Shown in pieces: positions 6,559-14,855 of a stretch of DNA of 23,711 bases. The notes beneath the pieces were generated by a model. It was not told where the DNA came from and searched no databases. It was given only the letters and a program-made list of their open reading frames with translations. Made by a program: the position numbers and the translations under genes. The DNA is taken from positions 1 through 23,711 of IMG/VR virus record IMGVR_UViG_3300030419_001458; one strand, 5' to 3'. The stretch's first letter is position 1. Each line of letters opens with the position of its first letter. This DNA comes from a virus.

Positions 6559-6987
6559 ATGACATTAGAAGAATTACAACAAATAGTAGATAAAGATTTA
6601 AAACTTGATGATACAGAATTAGATACTGAATCAGCAAGAATACCTTTACTACACAATAAATATCTCCAACATTTTAATAAGTTCAGCCTATTGCTGAAGA
6701 AAGCACAACAAGACTTAAATGGACTTGAACGGGAGAAATGGGAATATTATACTGGTAAAGCAGATGAATCAGTTTATAGAGAAAAACCATTTGATTTAAA
6801 AGTCCTTAAAGCAGATGTGCATATTTACATTAATTCAGATCCTGATTACCAAAAACAGGACCAGAAGGTGGCATATCTAAACACCGTTGTTAAATATTTA
6901 GAACAAATATTACGAAATATAAACAATAGAACCTTTTTAATTAAAAATATGATAGAGTGGAAAAAGTTCACTAGTGGTGCAATATAA
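6559..6987 (+). CDS. uvsY: UvsY recombination mediator
   Basis: A 142-aa mediator that in T4 loads the UvsX recombinase on gp32-coated single-stranded DNA. Similarity to T4 UvsY (137 aa) is visible by eye. Both have the central WEYYTGKAD (T4: LDYYSGRGD), the aspartate/lysine-rich middle, and the C-terminal NNRTFLIKNMIEWKKFTSG matching T4 SRGFAIKHIQDMRAFEAG. It has a host-type early promoter directly abutting the start codon and no Shine-Dalgarno. It begins the recombination block that continues to uvsW and genes 47/46. No uvsX is in this window; it would be expected elsewhere. Confidence 0.92.
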   Translation: MTLEELQQIVDKDLKLDDTELDTESARIPLLHNKYLQHFNKFSLLLKKAQQDLNGLEREKWEYYTGKADESVYREKPFDLKVLKADVHIYINSDPDYQKQDQKVAYLNTVVKYLEQILRNINNRTFLIKNMIEWKKFTSGAI

Positions 6988-7601
6988 TGGACCATCAAAA
7001 GATATTTCCTACTAACATTTTTGTTTTTGATGATTTTCTAAAAAAAGAAGGTGCCTCTCCTGAAGAAGGAATGAAAAAGTATATTTCTGATTTATGGATA
7101 GAAAGAGATTATGATAATAATTGGCAAACTAAATCTGCTGACTTACACAAAAAGAAAGAGTTTGAATTTTTAGTAGATACAATTATTCGCTCTACTTGGA
7201 AAATTTTAGAAAAATTAAAATATGATGTAGAAGATATCATTATAACTGATATGTGGGCAAATGTTTTAAAGAATATGGAACACCATAATGTCCATACACA
7301 TTCTAATAATTTTTTAAGTGGCACTTATTACTTACAATCTGACCAAGGTTCTAGTATTGTATTTCACGACCCTAGGCCAGCAGCTGATGTTATTGTTCCA
7401 AAGAAAAAAGAAACAACAAAGGATAATTCTAGTTTATTGAGTTATGCTTCAAAACAAAATAGAGCAATAATGTTTCCGTCTTGGTTACCTCATTGGGTTC
7501 AGCAAAATAAGTCTAAACATAAGCGTATAAGTATAGCCTGGAATATTCAAGTTAAAGGACAAGTAGGAGAACACCATGAATTCCAATCAGCAGATTTCTG
7601 A
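6987..7601 (+). CDS. Fe(II)/2-oxoglutarate-dependent oxygenase, type 1
   Basis: A 204-aa protein of the putative 2OG-Fe(II) oxygenase family often seen in marine phages (the kind with FPSWLPHxVxPN). Visible features are IFPTNIFVFDDF at the start, MWANVLKNMEHHNVHTHSNN (about residues 89-108), FLSGTYYLQ, IVFHDPRP, MFPSWLPHWVQQN (162-174) and RISIAWN (180-186). Candidate iron ligands are His103, His105 (in place of the usual Asp) and His169, with Arg180 to bind 2-oxoglutarate. Substrate is unknown; such proteins may hydroxylate proteins or modify nucleic acids. The start overlaps the uvsY stop (TAATG), and the C-terminus overlaps the next oxygenase gene by 26 nt. Confidence 0.85.
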   Translation: MDHQKIFPTNIFVFDDFLKKEGASPEEGMKKYISDLWIERDYDNNWQTKSADLHKKKEFEFLVDTIIRSTWKILEKLKYDVEDIIITDMWANVLKNMEHHNVHTHSNNFLSGTYYLQSDQGSSIVFHDPRPAADVIVPKKKETTKDNSSLLSYASKQNRAIMFPSWLPHWVQQNKSKHKRISIAWNIQVKGQVGEHHEFQSADF

Positions 7602-8139
7602 TTACATATATTATTATCCTCAAGTATTAGGCCCAGCTGCTTGTGATAATATAATTTCATACTATAATAAAGATAGTTTTAAAGAGTGGAAAACTTCCAC
7701 TTTTTCAACAGCATATAAAAATACTGGAACATCCCAAGTAGATATGAAAGAATATTGGATAGAACCAAATAAAATGTTTTATAATACAATTAAAATGGGA
7801 TTTGAAACAGCGGTAAATGATTATGTAAAGGAACATAACAAAATTAAAATACAAAGTTATACTCATTTTAGAATCAATAGTTATACAACTGGCGGATTTA
7901 TGAAAGAACATATTGATAATATACACTATTCACACGGACAGAAACAAGGTTATCCACATTTAACATCATTAATATTTTTAAATGATGATTATGAAGGTGG
8001 TGATTTTGTATTATGTGGTGAACCTTTAGAAAAGAAAAAAGGCTCAGCAGTAGTCTTCCCATCCAATTTTATGTATCCACACGAAGTTAAAAAGGTTACA
8101 AAAGGTACCAGATATAGTGTGATGACTTGGATAATCTAG
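7576..8139 (+). CDS. Fe(II)/2-oxoglutarate oxygenase, prolyl-4-hydroxylase type
   Basis: A 187-aa protein with the double-stranded beta-helix motif of prolyl 4-hydroxylase-like dioxygenases. It has HFRINSYTTGGFMKEHIDN (about 97-115) with the His112-x-Asp114 pair, LTSLIFLNDDYEGGDFVL (129-146), and FPSNFMYPHEVKKVTKGTRYSVMTW (161-185) with His169 and Arg179. All four expected catalytic residues are present, so it is likely active. The substrate is unknown; phage homologs have been proposed to modify proteins or DNA. A TAGGAG ribosome site precedes ATG 7576. It differs clearly from its upstream neighbour, so the pair is not a recent duplication. Confidence 0.88.
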   Translation: MNSNQQISDYIYYYPQVLGPAACDNIISYYNKDSFKEWKTSTFSTAYKNTGTSQVDMKEYWIEPNKMFYNTIKMGFETAVNDYVKEHNKIKIQSYTHFRINSYTTGGFMKEHIDNIHYSHGQKQGYPHLTSLIFLNDDYEGGDFVLCGEPLEKKKGSAVVFPSNFMYPHEVKKVTKGTRYSVMTWII

Positions 8140-8142
8140 TTT

Positions 8143-9621
8143 ATGGATACTCTTATTATAGAGAAAAAGAATGAGGTTTATCTAACCGTAGATTGTGACC
8201 CAAATATTCAAAGGGAAATTTCAGAATTTTTTACCTTTTATGTTCCTGGATATAAGTTTATGCCAGCATTCCGTAATCGTATGTGGGATGGTAAAATAAG
8301 ATTATACTCACAAAAGACAAAAGAAATATACTTTGGATTATATCCTTATATTAAAGCATTTGCTGAAGAAAGAGGTTATCAAATTGTTGTTGGTAAAAAG
8401 GTTGATATTGATAACAAAGTGGATAAAGAGGTAGTTGAAAAGTTTGCCAATAATCTTGGACAAAAATTTGAAGCAAGAGATTATCAAATAGACGCTATAT
8501 ATCATAGTTTAAGATTTAATAGAGCATTATTATTAAGTCCTACTGCTAGTGGTAAGTCGTTTATTATCTATGCATTGATTCGTTATTATTCACATTTAAT
8601 AAAGGAAGAAGAAAATAATAGATGTTTATTAATTGTTCCTACAACCTCATTAGTTGAGCAAATGTATTCAGATTTTAAATCTTATGGTTGGAATGTTGCA
8701 AAGAATTGTCATAGACTATATAGTGGGTATTCAAATCAAACGGATAAAAAAGTTTTAATATCTACTTGGCAAAGTTTATACAGATTGCCTAAAGAATATT
8801 TTGAACAATTTGGAGTTGTATTTGGAGATGAAGCACATTTATTTAAGTCAAAATCTTTGACCGAAATAATGACTAAACTTGTTGATTGTAAATATAGAAT
8901 TGGATTAACTGGAACATTAGACGGTGCTCAAACACATAAGTTAGTGTTAGAGGGTTTGTTTGGTGCTGTAAATAAGATAACATCAACCAGAAAGTTAATA
9001 GATAAAAAACAATTATCTAATTTAACGGTTCGTTGTTTAATATTAAAACATACAGAAGAAAATTCCAAAATAGTTGCAAGTGGTAAATATCAAGATGAAA
9101 TTGATTATTTGGTAAGTAGCAATTCAAGACAAAATTTCATTAAGAATTTAGCTTTAAAATTAAAAGGTAATACATTGTGTTTATTCCAATTGGTTGAAAA
9201 ACACGGTGTAAATTTATATGAAAGAATAAAAGAGAAATCGAAAGATGGAAGGAAGATATTTTTTATCTACGGAGGCGTTGAAGCAGAGGAAAGAGAACAA
9301 ATCCGAGCAATTACAGAAAAAGAAACAGACGCCATTATTGTCGCCTCGTATGGAACATTTTCTACTGGTATCAATATCCGTAATTTACACAATATTATTT
9401 TTGCTAGCCCTAGTAAAAGTCGTATAAGAAATTTACAAAGTATTGGAAGAGGATTAAGATTAGGTGATAATAAAACAGCAGCTACTTTATATGATATAGC
9501 GGATGATTTAACATATAGAAGTAGAGAGAATTTTACATTAAAGCATTTTCAAGAACGAATCAACATTTATACCGAAGAGGAGTTTGATTACGAAATGCAT
9601 AATATCCAATTAAAAGAATAG
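8143..9621 (+). CDS. uvsW: UvsW-type superfamily 2 DNA/RNA helicase
   Basis: A 492-aa ATP-dependent helicase. In T4, UvsW unwinds R-loops and branched DNA and drives the switch from origin- to recombination-dependent replication. Motifs in order are an N-terminal UvsW domain with FRNRMWDGKIRLY (about 43-55), the Q-like RDYQ (112-115), Walker A PTASGKS (133-139), DEAH (229-232), motif III LTGT (255-258), IIVASYGTFSTGINI, and motif VI LQSIGRGLR near residue 430. The length is close to T4 UvsW (503 aa). The start is 4 nt after the previous stop without a strong ribosome site, suggesting translational coupling. A late-type box overlaps its stop codon and serves the next gene. Confidence 0.96.
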   Translation: MDTLIIEKKNEVYLTVDCDPNIQREISEFFTFYVPGYKFMPAFRNRMWDGKIRLYSQKTKEIYFGLYPYIKAFAEERGYQIVVGKKVDIDNKVDKEVVEKFANNLGQKFEARDYQIDAIYHSLRFNRALLLSPTASGKSFIIYALIRYYSHLIKEEENNRCLLIVPTTSLVEQMYSDFKSYGWNVAKNCHRLYSGYSNQTDKKVLISTWQSLYRLPKEYFEQFGVVFGDEAHLFKSKSLTEIMTKLVDCKYRIGLTGTLDGAQTHKLVLEGLFGAVNKITSTRKLIDKKQLSNLTVRCLILKHTEENSKIVASGKYQDEIDYLVSSNSRQNFIKNLALKLKGNTLCLFQLVEKHGVNLYERIKEKSKDGRKIFFIYGGVEAEEREQIRAITEKETDAIIVASYGTFSTGINIRNLHNIIFASPSKSRIRNLQSIGRGLRLGDNKTAATLYDIADDLTYRSRENFTLKHFQERINIYTEEEFDYEMHNIQLKE

Positions 9622-9628
9622 ATAAATA
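9621..9628 (+). promoter_or_regulatory. Late-type box GATAAATA, 5 nt before ATG
   Basis: GATAAATA (one mismatch to TATAAATA) overlaps the uvsW stop and is followed by GTAGT then ATG 9634. Spacing and downstream bases copy the 5561 promoter (TATAAATAGTAAT-ATG), so it is likely a leaderless late promoter. Confidence 0.6.
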
Positions 9629-9633
9629 GTAGT

Positions 9634-10116
9634 ATGGAAACTAAAGAACAACCTATATTAAAATTAGTTAAGTTAGTTGATGGTACCGAATTAGTGGGAC
9701 AAATATCGGTAAGCGATAATGATAAATTTCTACGAATTGAAGAACCATTACAATTAAAAACTAGTACCAGACCTACTCAATTTGGAGCAAGAGATGATTC
9801 ATCTCTAGCACCTTGGATTCCATTTTCAGATGATAAATCTTTTGCTATTCCAAAAGAGAGAATCGTAACCATCGCAAGTATTAATAAAGATTTATCTCAT
9901 TATTATGGCGTTATTTTAAATAGGTTGAGATTACAGCCAAAAAAGCCCCCATTGACACCTCAGGAAATGGATAGAATAATTGCTCTTGCAGAACAAATGG
10001 AACAAGACCAAATGAGTAATGAAGAACGAAGATTGCTCCGAGAAGATGAAGAAAGATATAGTGAAGAAGAATTAGATTTATTATACAGACCTGCAGCTAC
10101 TAGGACCTTACATTAG
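9634..10116 (+). CDS. Conserved phage protein with Sm-like N-terminal domain
   Basis: Encodes 160 residues. The first 80 or so resemble a small Sm/SH3-type beta barrel: LKLVKLVDGTELVGQISV, DNDKFLRIEEPLQLKT, IPFSDDKSFAIPKERIVTIASI. The C-terminal half is helical and very acidic (EQMEQDQMSNEERRLLRED). Proteins of this shape commonly sit between uvsW and gene 55 in marine T4-like phages. A nucleic-acid or protein adaptor role could be guessed from the fold, without evidence. It has a late-type box 5 nt upstream of ATG and no Shine-Dalgarno. Confidence 0.78.
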   Translation: METKEQPILKLVKLVDGTELVGQISVSDNDKFLRIEEPLQLKTSTRPTQFGARDDSSLAPWIPFSDDKSFAIPKERIVTIASINKDLSHYYGVILNRLRLQPKKPPLTPQEMDRIIALAEQMEQDQMSNEERRLLREDEERYSEEELDLLYRPAATRTLH

Positions 10117-10145
10117 GTCTATTATCTTGCAGGGACCTACACCTG
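10103..10145 (+). other. Alternative hairpins at the end of the Sm-like gene
   Basis: AGGTC (10115-10119) can pair with GACCT at 10104-10108 or with GACCT at 10134-10138; the two are mutually exclusive. CAGG (10130-10133) can also pair with CCTG (10142-10145). No U tract follows. The element occupies most of the untranslated gap before the gene 55 promoter, and nothing else is seen in that gap. Confidence 0.35.
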
Positions 10146-10186
10146 TAATTATAACAAACGAAGTAGGAAAGTCAAGCAAATAATGC

Positions 10187-10215
10187 TTTACTTTTAGGAA
10201 AAAATATAGTATAAT
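10187..10215 (+). promoter_or_regulatory. Sigma70 promoter of gene 55
   Basis: TTTACT (10187-10192), 17-nt spacer, perfect TATAAT (10210-10215). The start codon lies 26 nt further on, so this transcript has a short A-rich leader with a weak AAGAAAG. Confidence 0.8.
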
Positions 10216-10241
10216 AATAAAAATAATAAGAAAGAAATATT

Positions 10242-10733
10242 ATGGCAAAAAAACAAAGTGTGCATTATGTTGATAATAAAAAGTTTCTGGAGGCGATGAT
10301 TGTCTATAAAACAAAAGTGGACAAGGCGAAAGAAAAGAATAGAAAAAAACCTGATGTAACCAATTATATAGGTGAGTGTTTTTTAAAGATTGCGAATCAC
10401 TTATCTTACAGACCGAATTTCATAAACTATACTTTCCGAGATGATATGATATCGGATGGTATAGAAAATTGTCTGCAATATATGGACAATTTTAATCCCG
10501 AAAAATCTAATAATCCATTTGCATATTTTACACAAATTATCTACTATGCTTTTGTTAGACGAATACAAAAAGAGAAAAAACAAATGCAAGTAAAACAAAA
10601 GATGATTGCTAATGCAGGTGTAGAAAATATAATGGACCAACTAGAAGGAGATGACTCACAATATAGAAGTCAAATGCTAGAGTTCTTGCAAAAGAATCAA
10701 AAAGTAGAGGAACCAGCAACAAAGAAAAAATAA
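10242..10733 (+). CDS. 55: Late-gene sigma factor (T4 gp55-like)
   Basis: A 163-aa sigma factor of the T4 gp55 family, which directs host RNA polymerase to TATAAATA late promoters with the sliding clamp as activator. The sigma region 2 signature is clear: FRDDMISDGIENCLQYMDNF (about 65-84), NPFAYFTQIIYYAFVRRIQKEKKQ (91-114). The protein is short and lacks a region 4 domain, as in T4. The Lys/Glu-rich tail with MLEFLQ near the C-terminus could hold a clamp- or coactivator-contacting segment. An early promoter drives it. It is the probable reader of the late boxes at 1795, 5561, 9621 and 23645. Confidence 0.92.
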   Translation: MAKKQSVHYVDNKKFLEAMIVYKTKVDKAKEKNRKKPDVTNYIGECFLKIANHLSYRPNFINYTFRDDMISDGIENCLQYMDNFNPEKSNNPFAYFTQIIYYAFVRRIQKEKKQMQVKQKMIANAGVENIMDQLEGDDSQYRSQMLEFLQKNQKVEEPATKKK

Positions 10734-10748
10734 TATTATAAGGTAGGT

Positions 10749-11828
10749 ATGAAGATTGCGATTTTGAACGATACCCATTTCGGGGCTCGTAATGATAGTT
10801 TAATATTTGATGATTACTTTCATAAATTTTATGATGAAGTATTTTTCCCATATTTAAAAGAACACAATATTAAAACACTTATTCATTTAGGTGATATTGT
10901 TGATAGAAGAAAATATATCAATTATAGAATAGCACATAATTTTAGACACAAGTTTTTACAAAAATTATGGGACGAAAAGATTGATACCCATATAATAATT
11001 GGTAACCACGATATTTATTTCCGTAATACAAATAAGATAAATGCTGTTCAAGAATTATGCACAGCACCTGATGGTTTAAACGAACCTTGGATTTATGAAG
11101 AACCAAAAGTTGTAAATTTTGATGGTTTAAATATATTAATGCTCCCGTGGATTAATCCAGAAAACGAAAAACATTCCCTAGAAACATTAAATACTGCCCA
11201 AGCAGATGTAGTTATGGCTCATTTAGATTTAAATGGGTTTCAAATGCACGGCGGTATAGTTCAATCACACGGTTATGATAAAAGTATTGTAAGTAGATTT
11301 GAAAAAGTTTTGAGTGGACATTTTCATCATAAGAGTGATGATGGACAAGTATTTTATTTAGGAAGTCAATATGAAATAACTTGGTCAGATTATAATAACA
11401 AAAAAGGGTTTCATATATTTGATACAGCAACAAGAGAATTAGAGTTTATTCCAAATCCAAATGTAATATTTAAAAAGATATTATATAATGATAGTGAAAC
11501 AAACTATGATAAATTTGATGTTAATCCATATCACCATAAATTTGTTAAGTTAGTTGTCACCAGTAAAAAAGATAATGAAATGTTTGATAGACTACTTGAT
11601 AAATTATATAATAATATTTCAGTTCACGAATTAAAAATTTTAGAAGATTATTCCGACTTGGCTCATCATAATGTTCCAGATAGTGTAGTTGAGGGGTCGG
11701 AAGATACAATGACATTAGTTAATAATTATGTTGACCAGTTGACGGTTGATTTAGATAAAGATAAGTTAAAAGGTATGATTAAAGAAACTTATGTGGAGGC
11801 TCAGGATGCAGATCCCATTTCCGAATAA
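10749..11828 (+). CDS. 47: Recombination nuclease subunit (T4 gp47, SbcD/Mre11-like)
   Basis: A 359-aa metallophosphoesterase that with gp46 resects DNA ends for recombination-dependent replication and degrades host DNA. Phosphoesterase motifs are LNDTHFGARND (about 6-16), HLGDIVDRRKY (47-57), IIIGNHDIYF (82-91), VVMAHLDL and SGHFHHKSDDG (near 187). Length equals the T4 protein within about 20 residues. A GGTAGG precedes ATG 10749. Its 3' end overlaps the inserted methyltransferase gene by 23 nt, so the two are translated together. Confidence 0.95.
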   Translation: MKIAILNDTHFGARNDSLIFDDYFHKFYDEVFFPYLKEHNIKTLIHLGDIVDRRKYINYRIAHNFRHKFLQKLWDEKIDTHIIIGNHDIYFRNTNKINAVQELCTAPDGLNEPWIYEEPKVVNFDGLNILMLPWINPENEKHSLETLNTAQADVVMAHLDLNGFQMHGGIVQSHGYDKSIVSRFEKVLSGHFHHKSDDGQVFYLGSQYEITWSDYNNKKGFHIFDTATRELEFIPNPNVIFKKILYNDSETNYDKFDVNPYHHKFVKLVVTSKKDNEMFDRLLDKLYNNISVHELKILEDYSDLAHHNVPDSVVEGSEDTMTLVNNYVDQLTVDLDKDKLKGMIKETYVEAQDADPISE

Positions 11829-12342
11829 GAAGTATAATATCATTTATGCTGACCCGCCATGGCATTTTAAAAAGTGGAGTGATACAAATGAAACAAGAAA
11901 AATACCTTATGATATAATGTCAAAAGAAGAAATTAAAAATTTACCTATAAAAGACATATCTGAAAAAGATTGTATATTATTTTTATGGGTTACCTTTCCA
12001 AATTTATTAGAGGGAATAGAAACGATATCTGCTTGGGGATTTAAATATAAAACTTGTGGATTTAATTGGATTAAAAAGAATAAAAAATCAGATAGTTTTT
12101 TTTGGGGTTTAGGATATTGGACAAGAGCAAATTCAGAATTATGTTTACTTGCAACTAAAGGTAGTCCAAAAAGAAAATCAGCAGGTGTTCACCAACTTGT
12201 AGTAGATTCAATAAGAGAGCATTCAAGAAAACCAGATATAATAAGAAATAAGATTGTAGAGTTATGTGGTGACCTACCTCGTATTGAATTATTTGCAAGA
12301 GAGAAAACTAAAGGATGGGATTGTTGGGGTAATGAAGTATGA
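11806..12342 (+). CDS. MT-A70 family N6-adenine methyltransferase
   Basis: A 178-aa adenine methyltransferase of the MT-A70 class, predicted to transfer methyl from S-adenosylmethionine to N6 of adenine in DNA or RNA. The catalytic DPPW is at about residues 16-19 within KKYNIIYADPPWHF, followed by IPYDIMSKEEIKNLPIKD, CILFLWVT, and the typical FKTCGFNWIKK/FGLGYWTR-like pair (here KTCGFNWIKK and GLGYWTRANSELCLLA). I choose ATG 11806 because GGAGG (11795-11799) sits 6 nt upstream; the in-frame ATG at 11791 precedes that site. It is wedged between genes 47 and 46, which are partners. No restriction enzyme is nearby, so a protective or regulatory methylation role is likely. Confidence 0.92.
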   Translation: MQIPFPNKKYNIIYADPPWHFKKWSDTNETRKIPYDIMSKEEIKNLPIKDISEKDCILFLWVTFPNLLEGIETISAWGFKYKTCGFNWIKKNKKSDSFFWGLGYWTRANSELCLLATKGSPKRKSAGVHQLVVDSIREHSRKPDIIRNKIVELCGDLPRIELFAREKTKGWDCWGNEV

Positions 12343-14054
12343 TAACATTTAAAAAATTACGATATAAGAATTTTCTATCTACTGGCCAACAATTTATTGA
12401 AGTTGCATTAGACAAATCACCAACAACATTAGTAATGGGTGATAATGGTGCAGGTAAATCTACTATGTTAGACGCTTTATGTTTTGGATTGTTTCAACGA
12501 GCATTCAGAAATATTAAAAAAGACCAATTAATTAATACAATCAACGAAAAAGAATGTGTGGTGGAAGTAGAATTTCAAGTTGGTCAAAATGAATATAAAA
12601 TTATAAGAGGCATTAAACCAAATATATTTGAGATATGGTGCGATGGTGATATGTTAAATCAGGATGCTGCTCAAAGAGATTATCAGAAACATTTAGAACA
12701 AACAATATTAAAATTAAACTTTAGGTCATTTACCCAAGTTGTTATATTAGGCAGTTCGTCATTTGTTCCATTTATGCAATTAAGAGCAAGACATAGAAGG
12801 CAAGTTGTTGAAGAAATATTGGACATTGAAATCTTTTCCAGAATGAATTTATTGTTTAGAGAAAAGGCAAAACAACAAGATGAGTTAATTAAAAATGATG
12901 ATTTTGAATATTCAATATTAGATACAAAGATTGAAGATAAGAAAAAATATATTGATGATATTAGTAAAAATACAAAAGATATAATTGATTCTAAAAGAAT
13001 GGAAATACACGGTGCTGATATTGACATAGACAATTACAATCTAAAAATTTATGATACACAAAAAGAAATAACAGAATTACAAAAAGAAATAATTGACCAA
13101 TCAAAAGTAAATGATAAACACAAAAAATTACATACAATGGAAGCAAAGATTGAGAATACTTGCTCTAAACATAGAAAAGATTTAAAGTTTTTTGAAACAC
13201 ATAACGATTGTCCTACTTGTCAACAAGACATTGATACAGAATATAAAAAATTAATGATTGATAAAAAGAAAAATAAAATTGACGAAATAAATGCTGGTAT
13301 GAAACAATTGGATAAAGAAATTAAATCAGTAGAAAGTAGATTACAAAAAATTAATGATACGGCAGTTTTAATAAGAGAAAAAGAATTATTAATTAACCGT
13401 TATGACACATCTATTGGTGAAATAAAAAAACAAAAAGACAAATTACATAAAGATATTGAAGTATTATCTGATGAAAAAATATCTACAGCCACACAAACTG
13501 GAGAATTAAATCAATTGCAAGAACAACTAACACAAGCAGACATCAAAAAGAAAAAAGATAAAGAACAAAAGATTTATATAGATACCGCAAGGGCACTTAT
13601 GCAAGATACTGGTATCAAAACAAAAATTATCAAACAATACCTACCGATAATGAACCAGTATATTAATAAATACCTGGCGGATATGGACTTCTTTGTAAAT
13701 TTTACTCTTGATGAGGAGTTTAATGAAACAATTAAGTCCAGATACCGAGACGAGTTTAACTACCATTCTTTTAGTGAGGGTGAAAAGTTAAGAATAGATT
13801 TATCTATTTTATTTACTTGGCGAGAGATTGCTAAAGTAAAAAATTCTACAAATACAAATCTACTCATATTAGACGAAATATTTGATAGTTCGTTAGACTC
13901 GTCTGGTACCGATGAATTTATGAGAATATTACAAACAACAATGGATAAAGAAAATGTTTTTGTTATATCACATAAAAGTGATACTCTAATTGATAAGTTC
14001 CCTAGAGTATTAAAATTTGAAAAACATAAAAACTTTACAAGGATGGTAGAATAA
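12339..14054 (+). CDS. 46: Recombination nuclease ATPase subunit (T4 gp46, SbcC/Rad50-like)
   Basis: A 571-aa SMC-like ATPase partner of gp47. It has Walker A GDNGAGKST (34-42) in the N-terminal lobe, long Lys/Glu-rich coiled coils (about 180-285 and 300-410), a zinc-hook CPTC at 291-294 midway, ABC signature SFSEGEK (477-483) and Walker B LLILDE (508-513) in the C-terminal lobe. All parts of a working Rad50-type protein are intact and the length matches T4 gp46 (560 aa). It overlaps the methyltransferase gene by ATGA and the deformylase gene by TAATG, so the whole 10749-14632 block reads as one operon. Confidence 0.96.
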   Translation: MITFKKLRYKNFLSTGQQFIEVALDKSPTTLVMGDNGAGKSTMLDALCFGLFQRAFRNIKKDQLINTINEKECVVEVEFQVGQNEYKIIRGIKPNIFEIWCDGDMLNQDAAQRDYQKHLEQTILKLNFRSFTQVVILGSSSFVPFMQLRARHRRQVVEEILDIEIFSRMNLLFREKAKQQDELIKNDDFEYSILDTKIEDKKKYIDDISKNTKDIIDSKRMEIHGADIDIDNYNLKIYDTQKEITELQKEIIDQSKVNDKHKKLHTMEAKIENTCSKHRKDLKFFETHNDCPTCQQDIDTEYKKLMIDKKKNKIDEINAGMKQLDKEIKSVESRLQKINDTAVLIREKELLINRYDTSIGEIKKQKDKLHKDIEVLSDEKISTATQTGELNQLQEQLTQADIKKKKDKEQKIYIDTARALMQDTGIKTKIIKQYLPIMNQYINKYLADMDFFVNFTLDEEFNETIKSRYRDEFNYHSFSEGEKLRIDLSILFTWREIAKVKNSTNTNLLILDEIFDSSLDSSGTDEFMRILQTTMDKENVFVISHKSDTLIDKFPRVLKFEKHKNFTRMVE

Positions 14055-14632
14055 TGAGTGAAGAAAAAAGAATATTACATATGATAGCTCCAAACGACCC
14101 TAGATTGTTGAGTAAGATAGCACCATTCAAAGATGATGATTTAAAATTACACGATTTTAAAGACAGAAAAGATTTGGGTAAGGCTATGTATGATACAATG
14201 AAAAAATATGGAGGCATAGGACTATCTTGTAATCAAGTTGGTTTACCATATCGTATGTTTGTTATGGGCGGACACCCACAAATTGATTTAGGTAGAACCA
14301 AATATTGTTTTAATCCAGAAGTTCTGGATATGAGCAAAGAAATGGTAATGATGAAAGAAGGATGTTTATCTTTTCCTTTTATCTTTTTAGCGATTAGACG
14401 ACCTAAATGGATACAGGTTAAATATGAAGATGAAGAAGGTGAAACTAAAGAAGAACATTTACACGGAATGCTCAGCAGAATCTTTCAACACGAAAATGAA
14501 CATATGAATGGTTTAATATTTAAAGACCTTGTTTCTGACTTTAAATGGAAAAGAGCAAATGAAAAGGCTAAAAAAATAGTAGATAAATTATTAAAAAAAC
14601 AAAAAGATGAAAAAAGCAAAACGATCCACTAA
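14054..14632 (+). CDS. def: Peptide deformylase
   Basis: A 192-aa metalloenzyme that removes the formyl group from nascent protein N-termini. The three family motifs are present: GIGLSCNQ (about 54-61, usual GxGLAAxQ), EGCLS (102-106, metal-binding Cys) and QHENEH (145-150, HExxH metal site). Phage deformylases are known in marine T4-like phages, where they may supply capacity for phage or photosystem proteins. This one is longer at the C-terminus (Lys-rich tail KKIVDKLLKKQKDEKSK) than many phage versions. It is coupled to gene 46 by TAATG. Expected to be cytoplasmic and active. Confidence 0.94.
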   Translation: MSEEKRILHMIAPNDPRLLSKIAPFKDDDLKLHDFKDRKDLGKAMYDTMKKYGGIGLSCNQVGLPYRMFVMGGHPQIDLGRTKYCFNPEVLDMSKEMVMMKEGCLSFPFIFLAIRRPKWIQVKYEDEEGETKEEHLHGMLSRIFQHENEHMNGLIFKDLVSDFKWKRANEKAKKIVDKLLKKQKDEKSKTIH

Positions 14633-14855
14633 AACTTATATCCATGTGAACCAAAATAAGATTAGAAGTAATCTTAAGCACGGAACATTGGATCCAGTTA
14701 TTACTATTAAGAAGGGTAGAGAAAATACATACTGCCACGAAGTAGAAATATTAGGACCAAGTAAAGTTATATATGGAGAAAATGGGGAAAAGATATTGGG
14801 ATGTGGAGCAAGAGTTGTGATTGAAACTGAATCAGATTATAAAATTATAAGATGA
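14607..14855 (+). CDS. Conserved small phage protein (CGARV motif)
   Basis: Encodes 82 residues: a basic N-terminus (KKAKRSTKTYIHVNQNKIRS), then PVITIKKGRENTYCHEVEILGPSKVIY and GCGARVVIETES near the end. Short proteins with the NTYxxEVEI ... CGARVxIET pattern recur in T4-like marine phages, but I know no function. Its start overlaps the deformylase by 26 nt and its stop overlaps the next start (ATGATGA). Mostly beta, soluble. Confidence 0.72.
   Translation: MKKAKRSTKTYIHVNQNKIRSNLKHGTLDPVITIKKGRENTYCHEVEILGPSKVIYGENGEKILGCGARVVIETESDYKIIR

Noticed and set aside
9245-9427. Alternative-frame 60-aa open frame inside uvsW
   Set aside because: It sits within the conserved C-terminal helicase motifs of uvsW in another frame, without a start signal.
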